This document shows, piece after piece, positions 5,921-13,491 of a stretch of DNA of 42,572 bases (position 1 is the stretch's first letter; every line of letters begins with the position of its first letter). The position numbers and the translations under genes are program-made. The stretch is from RGIG3009 sp045541495 (GTDB taxonomy: Bacteria; Bacillota; Clostridia; Oscillospirales; Acutalibacteraceae), in the NCBI GenBank assembly GCA_045541495.1, contig JAZQJE010000068.1, positions 1 through 42,572 on the forward strand, read 5' to 3'. A model generated the notes under the pieces. It saw only the letters and a list, made by a program, of their open reading frames with translations, had not been told where the DNA came from and did not search any database.

Positions 5921-7187
5921 GTGGCAACCCCTTTCAAGAAAACAGCGGATGCTTTTTAACTGGTGGGTGGACACTTCGCCGGTTAAAGACTATGACGGAA
6001 TCATAGCTGACGGGGCGATTCGTTCCGGCAAGACCGTTGCTATGGCGCTGTCATTCATCATGTGGGCGATGGAGTCCTTTGACGGTCAGAATTTCATCAT
6101 GGCCGGAAAGACGGTGAAGTCCTTCCAGCGTAACGTATTAACGCCCCTTAAACAGATATTGCCGGGGCGCGGCTATTCGTTCCGTTATCATCAGACAGAC
6201 AACCTTTTGAGGGTCACGCGGGGCCGCGTATCGAATGACTTTTATGTGTTCGGCGGCAAAGACGAAGCATCACAGGATCTTGTACAAGGTATGACGGCGG
6301 CGGGCGCTTATTTCGATGAGGTGGCGCTGATGCCGGAATCATTCGTCAACCAGGCAACGGGTCGATGTTCGGTCGATGGTTCGAAACTGTGGTTTAACTG
6401 CAACCCGGAAGGCCCCATGCACTGGTTTAAACGTGAATGGATTGATAAACGGGACGAAAAACATCTTTTGTTCCTTCACTTCACGATGGATGATAACCTT
6501 TCCCTTTCGGATGCCATCAAGGCGCGTTACAAGTCCATGTATTCCGGCGTGTTCTACTCACGGTATATCAAAGGACTATGGGCAGTTGCAGAAGGCTTGA
6601 TATATCCCATGTTCGGCGAATCGAATATGTATGATGACGCATCCCGCCCGATTGCCCTTGATGCAACGGCGGTTAGATATATCGCTGTTGACTATGGCAC
6701 CACAAACCCATGTGTATTCTTGGATATCCGGGATGACGGTCAAGATATATGGGTTGATGGTGAATGGAGATGGGACAGCAAAAGCGAACAGGCCCAGCGT
6801 TTGCCGGTGCCGAACAAGACCGACAGCGAATACGCGGATGCAATGCGGGGATTCATGACGGAAGACCCCGAAAAGCAATGCATGATAGTTGTTGACCCTT
6901 CGGCAAAGTCATTCATAACAGAGCTGCGGAATCGTGGCTTTTATGTCAAAGAAGGTGATAACGATGTGCTGGACGGCATCCGCCTGGTGGCGTCGCTGTT
7001 TACCCGGCATCGCTTACACGTTCATCGGCGGTGTGAAGGACTGATAAAAGAATTGCATTCTTATGTTTGGGATGAAAAGGCGGGCGAACGCGGCGAGGAA
7101 AAGCCGGTAAAGATGCTAGATCACGGGCCGGATGGATTACGCTACGTTATAAATACTATATTGCCGGAATGGAGAAAAAGCACATAA
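5913..7187 (+). CDS. terL: Terminase large subunit (packaging ATPase/nuclease)
   Basis: A 424-residue motor protein that translocates DNA into the prohead and cuts it. The ATPase half has a Walker A loop GAIRSGKT (near residue 32) and Walker B AYFDEVAL (near residue 135). The nuclease half has the metal-binding aspartates in IAVDYGTTNP and VVDPSAKS, and a late DGLRY segment. This is the PBSX XtmB/terminase_6 type. ATG 5913 is preferred over 5907, because GGGGTG ends right before 5907. The protein appears complete, which rules out an intron or split by the adjacent HNH gene. Confidence 0.93.
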   Translation: MFKWQPLSRKQRMLFNWWVDTSPVKDYDGIIADGAIRSGKTVAMALSFIMWAMESFDGQNFIMAGKTVKSFQRNVLTPLKQILPGRGYSFRYHQTDNLLRVTRGRVSNDFYVFGGKDEASQDLVQGMTAAGAYFDEVALMPESFVNQATGRCSVDGSKLWFNCNPEGPMHWFKREWIDKRDEKHLLFLHFTMDDNLSLSDAIKARYKSMYSGVFYSRYIKGLWAVAEGLIYPMFGESNMYDDASRPIALDATAVRYIAVDYGTTNPCVFLDIRDDGQDIWVDGEWRWDSKSEQAQRLPVPNKTDSEYADAMRGFMTEDPEKQCMIVVDPSAKSFITELRNRGFYVKEGDNDVLDGIRLVASLFTRHRLHVHRRCEGLIKELHSYVWDEKAGERGEEKPVKMLDHGPDGLRYVINTILPEWRKST

Positions 7188-7214
7188 TTTAAGCCGTTTA
7201 CATGCACTTCGATA

Positions 7215-7243
7215 TTGAAACTAACGCGATCACCAATTATAAT
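7215..7243 (+). promoter_or_regulatory. Sigma-A promoter for the HNH endonuclease
   Basis: TTGAAA (7215-7220), 17-base spacer, TATAAT (7238-7243). This is a near-consensus vegetative promoter in the 75-base gap between terL and the HNH gene. It would allow expression of the endonuclease independently of the late operon. Confidence 0.7.
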
Positions 7244-7262
7244 ATTGATAGGAGGTGAACGC

Positions 7263-7919
7263 ATGGAAGTAAAATATCAAGACGCTGGAAAGATTGCATA
7301 CTATAACGGATATCGATTTACGCGAGATGACAAGACAGGATATTATCTTTCATCCATCAAAATCGGACCGCGCCGAAAGCGGTTACACATATACGTTTAT
7401 GAGTGTGAGCGCGGGCGGGCCGTTCCAGCCGGTTATCAGATTCATCACATAGACGGGGACAAAAGCCACAACGATATCAACAATTTGGCGTGTATTCCGT
7501 TGCATAACCATTTAAGCTATCATTCCCGGGCTTATGCAGACGGACACAAAGAAGAAATGACTAAGCAGATGGAATCAATCCGGCCATTGACAAAAGCCTG
7601 GCATCATTCGCAAGAGGGGCGCGAATGGCATAAACAGCATTACGAAAAGATGAAAGATTCGCTTTATATCAAACATGATTTTGTTTGTGCCTATTGCGGA
7701 AAGCCGTTCAGCTCCACAAAAGCGGGTTCCAAATATTGTTGTAATGCGCACAAAACAGCCCAACGCATCAAGCTTGGATTGGATAACGTTGATCGGATAT
7801 GCGTTGTATGTGGCCGAACATTCAGCGTTAGCAAGTACCAAAGGACAAAAACGTGTTCAAAAGAGTGCTTTTCCGTTCTTCAGCGGATCAACCTAATCAA
7901 CAGAGTTAACAAGAAATAA
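7263..7919 (+). CDS. HNH homing-type endonuclease with C-terminal zinc ribbons
   Basis: A 218-residue protein. The HNH nuclease core is PAGYQIHHIDGDKSHNDINN (residues 58-77), with the His-His-Asn arrangement expected for metal-dependent strand cleavage. Two cysteine knuckles follow: CAYCGKPF ... KYCCNAH and CVVCGRTF ... TCSKEC, probable DNA-contacting zinc fingers. The start is fixed by AGGAGGTGAACGC at 7251-7262. It sits between intact terL and portal genes with its own promoter (7215-7243) and terminator (7924-7946), the layout of a free-standing selfish homing endonuclease. A packaging-assisting HNH role, as in some cos phages, is the alternative. Confidence 0.85.
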   Translation: MEVKYQDAGKIAYYNGYRFTRDDKTGYYLSSIKIGPRRKRLHIYVYECERGRAVPAGYQIHHIDGDKSHNDINNLACIPLHNHLSYHSRAYADGHKEEMTKQMESIRPLTKAWHHSQEGREWHKQHYEKMKDSLYIKHDFVCAYCGKPFSSTKAGSKYCCNAHKTAQRIKLGLDNVDRICVVCGRTFSVSKYQRTKTCSKECFSVLQRINLINRVNKK

Positions 7920-7923
7920 TTTG

Positions 7924-7946
7924 CCGCCCTTCGGGGCGGTTTTATT
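7924..7946 (+). terminator. Terminator after the HNH gene
   Basis: CCGCCC and GGGCGG close a TTCG tetraloop (7924-7939), followed by TTTTATT. It lies 5 bases after the HNH stop. A very stable C(UUCG)G loop with a short U-tract is likely to give partial termination ahead of the portal gene. Confidence 0.7.
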
Positions 7947-7968
7947 ATGCCGGTGATGGAGGCGCATA

Positions 7969-9426
7969 ATGAGCAGACGAAGAAGGCGGCGCGGCACCGC
8001 CAACAGAAATACAATGCCGGTCAATGATGCGTTCAGCAATCCGGCGGCGCGTATTGGCTTTGGCACGATGGACCTAATCAACGGGACAGCGTACCCGATG
8101 ACGAGGCTTTCACAGGACTATCAGAAGCTGACAAGCCTTTATCGTGATAACTGGATCATTCAGAATATCATTCAGCTTGTGCCGGATGATGTGACCCGCA
8201 AATGGTACACCGTAAAAACAGCAATCGCCCCGGAATACATCGACAGATTCACACGGGCAGAGCGTCAGAGCGGGCTGCGGAAGTCCATCAAAGAGGGGAT
8301 GTATTGGGGGCGGCTTTACGGCGGCGCAGCCGGAATCATCATGATAAAAGGCGATGATGATTTATCTGAACCGCTGGATATAAACCGCATCATGCCGGAC
8401 AGTTTCGAAAAGCTGTTGATTCTTGACCGGTGGACAGGCATTTATCCGGGCGCATCCCTTGTAACAGACCCCGGCGATCCCGATTACGGCTTGCCGGAAT
8501 ACTATACCATCATGGACCAGGAACGCGGCGCAACGGTGGCAAATGTCCATCATTCCCGCGTCATCCGCTTTGTGGGGCGCGAATTGCCGTGGCTGGAAAA
8601 GGTTGTCGAACAGTATTGGGGTGAATCTGAGATTGAATCCATCTATCAGGATTTAATCAGACATGATAACGTAGCCGCAAATATGGCGGCGCTTACCTTC
8701 CGTGCAAACGTGAATTACATGGAGTCTGACGGACTGGATCAGCTACTTGGAACCGGTAACGCGGAAATGCAGCGGCGTTTTTGGAACGTGATGCAAGCGC
8801 AAAGCATCATGGAATCCAATTTCGGGACCCGTGTTATCAACAAGGGCGATGCAATCCACAACACACAGTATACCTTTACCGGCTTGGCTGATGTCTATGA
8901 ATGCATGATGATGGATGTTGCCGGAGCAGCACGAATTCCGGTCACAAAACTGTTTGGACGGTCACCGGCTGGAATGAACAGCACCGGCGAATCCGATATG
9001 CGGAACTATTACGATTATATCGACAGCATCCGCGATACAACGTTCCGGACAATCATAGAACGACTTCTGCCGGTTCTTGCAATGTCAGCATGGGGAAAGA
9101 TTCCCGATGACCTTGATATTGACTTTGAGCCGATGCAGACGCCGAACAACATTGAGATTGCGGATATTACCGCGAAGAAGACGGCGGCAATCGTCCAGGC
9201 ATATCAGGCAGATTTGATTGACCTTGAAACCGCCCGGAAAGAGTTAAACGCCCTTGATGCTGAAACGGGTATGTTTGGCAATCTGTCGGATGACCTTATA
9301 ACATCCGGGCGCGGCGTAACGTATTCTCAGTCCATGCAGATGCGCGATCCGATGGCCGGTATATTTGCGGAACCTGTCCCGGAAGATGAACCGGAACCAG
9401 TCGCGCCGGGTGGTGATGTTGAATGA
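7969..9426 (+). CDS. Portal protein (DUF1073 type)
   Basis: A 485-residue portal that would form the dodecameric DNA channel at one capsid vertex. It has a basic N-terminus (MSRRRRRR), the conserved segments LYRDNWIIQNIIQLVPDDVT, GMYWGRLYGGAAGIIMI and PVTKLFGRSPAGMNSTGE near residues 325-345, and an acidic tail. These are the hallmarks of the DUF1073 anti-CBASS-unrelated portal group. The length is normal. The stop overlaps the next start (ATGA at 9423-9426), giving tight coupling with the MuF-type protein, its usual partner. Confidence 0.9.
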   Translation: MSRRRRRRGTANRNTMPVNDAFSNPAARIGFGTMDLINGTAYPMTRLSQDYQKLTSLYRDNWIIQNIIQLVPDDVTRKWYTVKTAIAPEYIDRFTRAERQSGLRKSIKEGMYWGRLYGGAAGIIMIKGDDDLSEPLDINRIMPDSFEKLLILDRWTGIYPGASLVTDPGDPDYGLPEYYTIMDQERGATVANVHHSRVIRFVGRELPWLEKVVEQYWGESEIESIYQDLIRHDNVAANMAALTFRANVNYMESDGLDQLLGTGNAEMQRRFWNVMQAQSIMESNFGTRVINKGDAIHNTQYTFTGLADVYECMMMDVAGAARIPVTKLFGRSPAGMNSTGESDMRNYYDYIDSIRDTTFRTIIERLLPVLAMSAWGKIPDDLDIDFEPMQTPNNIEIADITAKKTAAIVQAYQADLIDLETARKELNALDAETGMFGNLSDDLITSGRGVTYSQSMQMRDPMAGIFAEPVPEDEPEPVAPGGDVE

Positions 9427-11369
9427 TAGGCGATAAGCCGCAAAAGATTATTCCGCCTTCGGGCAATGTTGCCGCTGAATTCATTCAGAAACTGTTCTTT
9501 CAGACGGAACAGCGCCTAATTGCAGAGATTACGCGGAAACGGAATCAGGGCTTTGTAGACTACTCAGAACACGCAACGCTGCGGCGGGTGCAACAGATTC
9601 TGCGCGATATGGTTGACGATTCGGAAAAGTACGTTCCGCAGATGATGGCTTATCCGTTTATGACTGGAAAGGGAACCTTTAAAGGGTATGGTTCCGCAGA
9701 GGAGATCATCCAGCGAACAGACGCGGAAACCCGGCGATTAATCGAGCAGCTTTCGGATAATCTGCTTGGTGAGATCACGGAAGCCGCCGCGACTGCTTAC
9801 CAGTCAAGCGCGGATTTAATCACAGCGCAGAACGCGTTAAAAGCCGCTGAAAACGGCAAAACGCTAATAGGCAGACATTCCCCCGACATATACAGAAAAA
9901 ACGTTCTGACGGGCGTTTTGACAACCACAGCGACAGGCGCGGGGCCTTTAACATCCGTTGAAGCTGTCGCACGTTCGATTGAAAAGGAAGGCATCCCGGC
10001 ATTCATTGACCGGGCGGGGCGCAAATGGTCATTACGCGATTATGGCAACATGGCAACCCGGACAACCTTTCGGCAAGCGCAGACGGCGGCAGAGCTGACA
10101 AAGGACGATCACGATTTATATGAGGTGTTGCGGCATCCGGCGCCCTGTCGGGTGTGCGCCATCTATTCGGGCCGGGTGTATTCCAAAAGCGGAACGAATC
10201 CTAATTATCCTTCGTTGGCGCAAGCCTTCGGAAAGGTTGACGCCGCCGGGCCGGATGTATTGAGCAATACATATTTGAACATTCATCCTAACTGCTTATG
10301 TACTATCACGAAGTACACCGAACAGGGCAAAACCCCGGAACAGGTGCAGCGGATGCGCGACAAGTCCAGCTTTGAGAAGAACCCGCCGAAGGGTGATCCC
10401 CGAACAAAGAAAGAGATTGCCGCATACCGGCAGAAAGAAAAGAACCGCCGGGAACTTCGGGCGGATATCAAGCAATGGGAAAAGATGCGCGAGGCCCTTG
10501 GGGATAAAGTCCCGGCAACGTTCGCAACGTTCCAAAAGCACAAAAAGCTGAATGATGACAAGTATAAATCATGGCTTGCGATGATGAACGGACAGCCGAA
10601 ACCGCCGAAGACACCGACAGCGCCGAAAGCGCCCAAAACCCCGGATGCCCCGAAGACGCCGAAAGCACCGAAGACACCAACAACACCGGCAACCCCAACG
10701 GCACCGAAGACACCGCCAGCACCGCCGAAACCAACCGGCCCGATGTTTGAAGCATTAAATGTAAACAAAATCGAACGGAAAGAAATTACTTGGCACAGCA
10801 AGCCGAAACCGACAAATGATATTATTGCCAATTTGGGCGGCGCTGATAAGACAAAGGGATCTTGTTCTTCGCTGGCGTTCGCCTTTATCGGAAACGAAGC
10901 CGGGGGCGATGTGCTTGATTTCCGGGGCGGCATTAGTTGCAGCTTCTTTTCACGATTTGGGAACATTAAAAAGGTATTGGATTTTGACGGCGTGAAAGGC
11001 GAATTTATCAAACACAGTAATGATTTTGTGGCGGCGCATGAGCTGTTGAAAAAGACTGTTAAAGATAAAGTGTACTATTTCACCACCGGAAGACACGCAG
11101 CCGTTATTCGGAACACGGGAACCGGCATCGAATATTTGGAATTACAGAGCGGTTTTAACAATGGATTCCATCCGTTGGATGATGCGATTCTGAAACGCCG
11201 TTTCGGTTGCAGAAAATCACATACTGTAATGGGGCAGAAAGTCGAAAGCGGAAGCCTTATCATTGATGCTGACAGCCTAAAAGATAATGCTGATTTCAGA
11301 GAGATGTTATGTTATATTAATACTAACAAAGATTCTCAAATGAAAGGAGCTGGCGGCGGTGTTAAGTGA
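9423..11369 (+). CDS. MuF-type minor head protein fused to toxin-like C-terminal domain
   Basis: A 648-residue modular protein. Residues 1-330 are a MuF/minor-capsid-2-type head domain, with the expected Cys/His motif HPAPCRVCAIYSGRVY ... HPNCLC near 240-292. Residues 391-440 are a Pro/Thr/Ala/Lys linker built of PKTPxAPK-like repeats. Residues 441-648 form an unrelated domain with a papain/NlpC-like order of candidate catalytic residues: Cys481 in GSCSSLAFAF, His558 in GRHAAVIR and Glu573 or Gln575 in LELQSG. MuF proteins with C-terminal toxin domains are a known polymorphic-toxin class of Firmicutes temperate phages (family knowledge). Toxicity and enzyme type here are inferred. A putative immunity gene overlaps its 3' end. 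The domain would be carried in the capsid and could enter the next host with the DNA. Confidence 0.75.
   Translation: MIGDKPQKIIPPSGNVAAEFIQKLFFQTEQRLIAEITRKRNQGFVDYSEHATLRRVQQILRDMVDDSEKYVPQMMAYPFMTGKGTFKGYGSAEEIIQRTDAETRRLIEQLSDNLLGEITEAAATAYQSSADLITAQNALKAAENGKTLIGRHSPDIYRKNVLTGVLTTTATGAGPLTSVEAVARSIEKEGIPAFIDRAGRKWSLRDYGNMATRTTFRQAQTAAELTKDDHDLYEVLRHPAPCRVCAIYSGRVYSKSGTNPNYPSLAQAFGKVDAAGPDVLSNTYLNIHPNCLCTITKYTEQGKTPEQVQRMRDKSSFEKNPPKGDPRTKKEIAAYRQKEKNRRELRADIKQWEKMREALGDKVPATFATFQKHKKLNDDKYKSWLAMMNGQPKPPKTPTAPKAPKTPDAPKTPKAPKTPTTPATPTAPKTPPAPPKPTGPMFEALNVNKIERKEITWHSKPKPTNDIIANLGGADKTKGSCSSLAFAFIGNEAGGDVLDFRGGISCSFFSRFGNIKKVLDFDGVKGEFIKHSNDFVAAHELLKKTVKDKVYYFTTGRHAAVIRNTGTGIEYLELQSGFNNGFHPLDDAILKRRFGCRKSHTVMGQKVESGSLIIDADSLKDNADFREMLCYINTNKDSQMKGAGGGVK
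10590..10743 (+). repeat. Proline-rich linker repeats inside the MuF gene
   Basis: About 150 bases of degenerate tandem repeats built on CCGAAGACACCG-like units encode the PKTPTAPKAP-type linker (residues 391-440). The repeats separate the head domain from the C-terminal effector and could act as a recombination joint for swapping C-terminal domains. Confidence 0.8.
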
Positions 11370-11568
11370 TTTCTACAAACAGAACCCGAATGATGCTATT
11401 TGGTGGAGAGATGACCTTGATCGCGTCGGGGTCTTCCTGTTTTCGTTCGACAAAAAGACAACTTTTAATCTGTTTGAGGATTATCCCTGGAAACTGACAG
11501 AGCAACAGCGAATCATTTTTGACCGGGAAAATCCATACTGGAAAAACTTTTTCAAAGACAGGCGATAA
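11359..11568 (+). CDS. Putative immunity protein for the MuF toxin domain
   Basis: A 69-residue protein starting at GTG 11359 behind AAAGGAG (11343-11349), overlapping the MuF stop by 11 bases. It is rich in aromatic and charged residues (DAIWWRDDLDRVG, FSFDKKTTFNLFEDYPWKL, ENPYWKNFFKDRR), and resembles small Clostridia proteins of an uncharacterised family. A one-to-one pairing with the toxin-like gene, overlap with it and a strong terminator right after it make a dedicated immunity role plausible by analogy with known MuF toxin loci. A structural accessory role is the alternative. Confidence 0.6.
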   Translation: MLSDFYKQNPNDAIWWRDDLDRVGVFLFSFDKKTTFNLFEDYPWKLTEQQRIIFDRENPYWKNFFKDRR

Positions 11569-11569
11569 A

Positions 11570-11598
11570 GTGCCGGGGATGTTCCCCGGTGCTTTTTT
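11570..11598 (+). terminator. Strong terminator after the putative immunity gene
   Basis: CCGGGGA (11573-11579) pairs perfectly with TCCCCGG (11583-11589) over a 3-base loop; the stem extends outward with G:C and G:U pairs and ends in TTTTTT. It lies 2 bases after the stop of the 69-residue gene and separates the MuF/immunity pair from the scaffold and capsid genes. Confidence 0.85.
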
Positions 11599-11617
11599 GT
11601 TGCCGAAAGGAAAAGAC

Positions 11618-12958
11618 ATGATTACATATTACGGCTATACAATCAGCCCACACCAGCTAGAAACCGGTGAGGGCTTTTTGATTTGCCGGAATGTGCCAAT
11701 TGCCCGGACTGGCGAACAGGATTACACGGGCGATGAGGTGGGCGCACCCGGTAAAGATATTGTAAAGGTATACCGTCCGCCGGAAGAAGTATTCAGCGCG
11801 GCGGCGGTTGCCAGCTTTGAAGGAAAACCGTTCACGAATGATCATCCGCCGGTATTGCTGACGCCGGAAAACGCGACACAATACACCGTGGGACACGTTC
11901 AGAACGTGCGCCGGGGAACTGGTGAATTCGCGGATTATCTGGTGGCTGACATCCATATACACGATGCCGCGACGATCAACGAGATTCAGAACGGCAAGCG
12001 GGAAATCAGTTGCGGTTATGAGTGCGAATACACCGATAACGGTGACGGCACATTAACCCAATCCAACATCAGAGGAAACCATGTTGCACTTGTCACGGAA
12101 GGCAGGGCCGGGGCAAAAGCGGCGATCATGGACTCAAATAAACAGATGGCGGTCACTACACCGCCGGAAAGGAAAAACAAAATGAGCAAACATAATGCAC
12201 TTCTTAATCTTTTCGGACTGGCGGCAAACGGTCGGACCGCCGAAGAGATCAATCGGCTTGCTATGGATACGGCGGAAGCGCTTGAGGCTGAAACATCCGC
12301 CACAGATGCAGAGCCGGAAGACGAACCGATTGAGCCGGTCGCAGATGAAGACAGCGATTATCAGAAGCGCCTATTTGAATCTATCGATGGATTCGGCGCA
12401 AAGCTGGATCGGCTTATCGAACTGATGGCACCGAAGAATGAAGGCGATCCCGAAGTGGCCCCGGAAGACGGCGCGGCCCCGGTTGATCCCATTGAAGCGG
12501 CACTTAAAGAGATTGAGGAAACCGCCCACGATGCCATGAATGAAGGCGATCCCGAAACCGCACCGGCAGAAGATGCCGATGAGAGCGAGGAGGCCGCCGT
12601 TGTTCCCGCTGAGGAAATGGACAGCGACGAAACCGATCCGGCAAGCGCAGAAGAAGAAAAGCCCGCCGAAGATTGCGGCGCGAAGGATTGCGGCGCTATG
12701 GATAGCGCAACCGCTAAAGCGCTTCTGATGGCTGTTAGACCTGTCATTGCAGCTATCACCGATGATGAACAGCGCAAGGCCGTAACAGATGCCGTTGTTG
12801 CTTTTGTACGGAAACCGGCGAAGGCAAACGACGCGGCAAAGATTGCCGAAACAGTCGCAAAGAATGCGGCGGCAAATCAGACAAAGAAGTTAGATATTGA
12901 TGAAATCCAGGCGCTTTACGATGCCCGGAATCCGCATCTCAAAAAGGGAGGTAACTAA
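11618..12958 (+). CDS. Prohead protease/scaffold protein (DUF2213 type)
   Basis: A 446-residue protein. Residues 1-180 match the DUF2213 prohead-protease-like domain (GYTISPHQLETGEGFL, FTNDHPPVLL, REISCGYECEY, RGNHVALVTEGRAG), the last being the usual conserved histidine/serine-like region. The remainder is a very acidic, low-complexity scaffold (DEPIEPVADED, EESEEAAVVPAEE-like) ending in helical segments and LKKGGN. It would guide capsid assembly and be processed or expelled. ATG 11618 follows GAAAGGAAAA. An internal start at 12182 may give the scaffold part alone. Confidence 0.82.
   Translation: MITYYGYTISPHQLETGEGFLICRNVPIARTGEQDYTGDEVGAPGKDIVKVYRPPEEVFSAAAVASFEGKPFTNDHPPVLLTPENATQYTVGHVQNVRRGTGEFADYLVADIHIHDAATINEIQNGKREISCGYECEYTDNGDGTLTQSNIRGNHVALVTEGRAGAKAAIMDSNKQMAVTTPPERKNKMSKHNALLNLFGLAANGRTAEEINRLAMDTAEALEAETSATDAEPEDEPIEPVADEDSDYQKRLFESIDGFGAKLDRLIELMAPKNEGDPEVAPEDGAAPVDPIEAALKEIEETAHDAMNEGDPETAPAEDADESEEAAVVPAEEMDSDETDPASAEEEKPAEDCGAKDCGAMDSATAKALLMAVRPVIAAITDDEQRKAVTDAVVAFVRKPAKANDAAKIAETVAKNAAANQTKKLDIDEIQALYDARNPHLKKGGN
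12182..12958 (+). other. Possible nested scaffold-only product
   Basis: ATG 12182 is in frame with the DUF2213 gene. It is preceded by GGAAAGGAAAAACAAA, a usable ribosome binding site, and begins right after the protease-like domain ends (MSKHNALLNLFGLAANG). The layout resembles lambda C/Nu3, where the scaffold is made from an internal start. Seen: site and position. Inferred: use in the cell. Confidence 0.4.
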
Positions 12959-12959
12959 T

Positions 12960-13463
12960 ATGACTAATCAGGTTATTGGTAAATCCATGTTCCACGGCTA
13001 TGCGGGATCTTATTCCCGTCAGCCTGACACTATTATTGATTCTCATCCGGCTGGCGGTGCTATCGCTTTCGGTCAGGGTGTTGTATACGGCGATAATGGC
13101 GTTGTAACCCTTCCGGGCGAATCCGCAACCGCTGCGCAGTTTGTCGGCGTTGCTTGCCGCGAGGTTAAGAGCGCAACAAGCTATCTTGATCAGAATGTTG
13201 GTTCTTATGTGCAGTTTGACGCCGTGCCGGTTATCAAGCGCGGATGCGTTAACGTTATCTGTCAGAGCGGAACCCCGGCCCTTGATGGCGCTGTTTATCT
13301 GAGAGTTAAGGTAAACGCCAGCAAGCCGGATGCAGTCGTTGGCGGTTTTGAAGCTGCGGCAGACGGAACTAATACCGTTGCGCTGACTAATGTCAAGTGG
13401 AAGGGTGCGGCAGACGCTAACGGCGTTGCAGAGATTCGCATCATGACCACCCTTCACGCATAA
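12960..13463 (+). CDS. Head decoration/structural cement protein
   Basis: A 167-residue, glycine- and valine-rich beta protein between scaffold and capsid (GGAIAFGQGVVYGDNG, VKRGCVNVICQSGTPA-like segments). This matches the structural-cement or DUF2190-like group that binds the outer capsid surface. ATG 12960 follows GGGAGGTAACTA. Codon use is biased to ACC, GTT and GGC, as in the capsid gene, consistent with high expression. The exact family is not certain. Confidence 0.7.
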   Translation: MTNQVIGKSMFHGYAGSYSRQPDTIIDSHPAGGAIAFGQGVVYGDNGVVTLPGESATAAQFVGVACREVKSATSYLDQNVGSYVQFDAVPVIKRGCVNVICQSGTPALDGAVYLRVKVNASKPDAVVGGFEAAADGTNTVALTNVKWKGAADANGVAEIRIMTTLHA

Positions 13464-13491
13464 TTGCGATAACAGAAAGAGAGGTTAAATC

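Noticed and set aside
7188..7968. HNH gene as part of a group I intron or intein in terL
   Set aside because: TerL reads complete through its nuclease motifs and has a normal stop before the HNH promoter; the portal is also complete.
10283..11011. Long minus-strand frame (242 codons) opposite the MuF gene
   Set aside because: It is the mirror of the Pro/Thr/Ala-repeat linker and gives a low-complexity Val/Gly/Phe product; no ribosome binding site, and the plus-strand gene is well supported.
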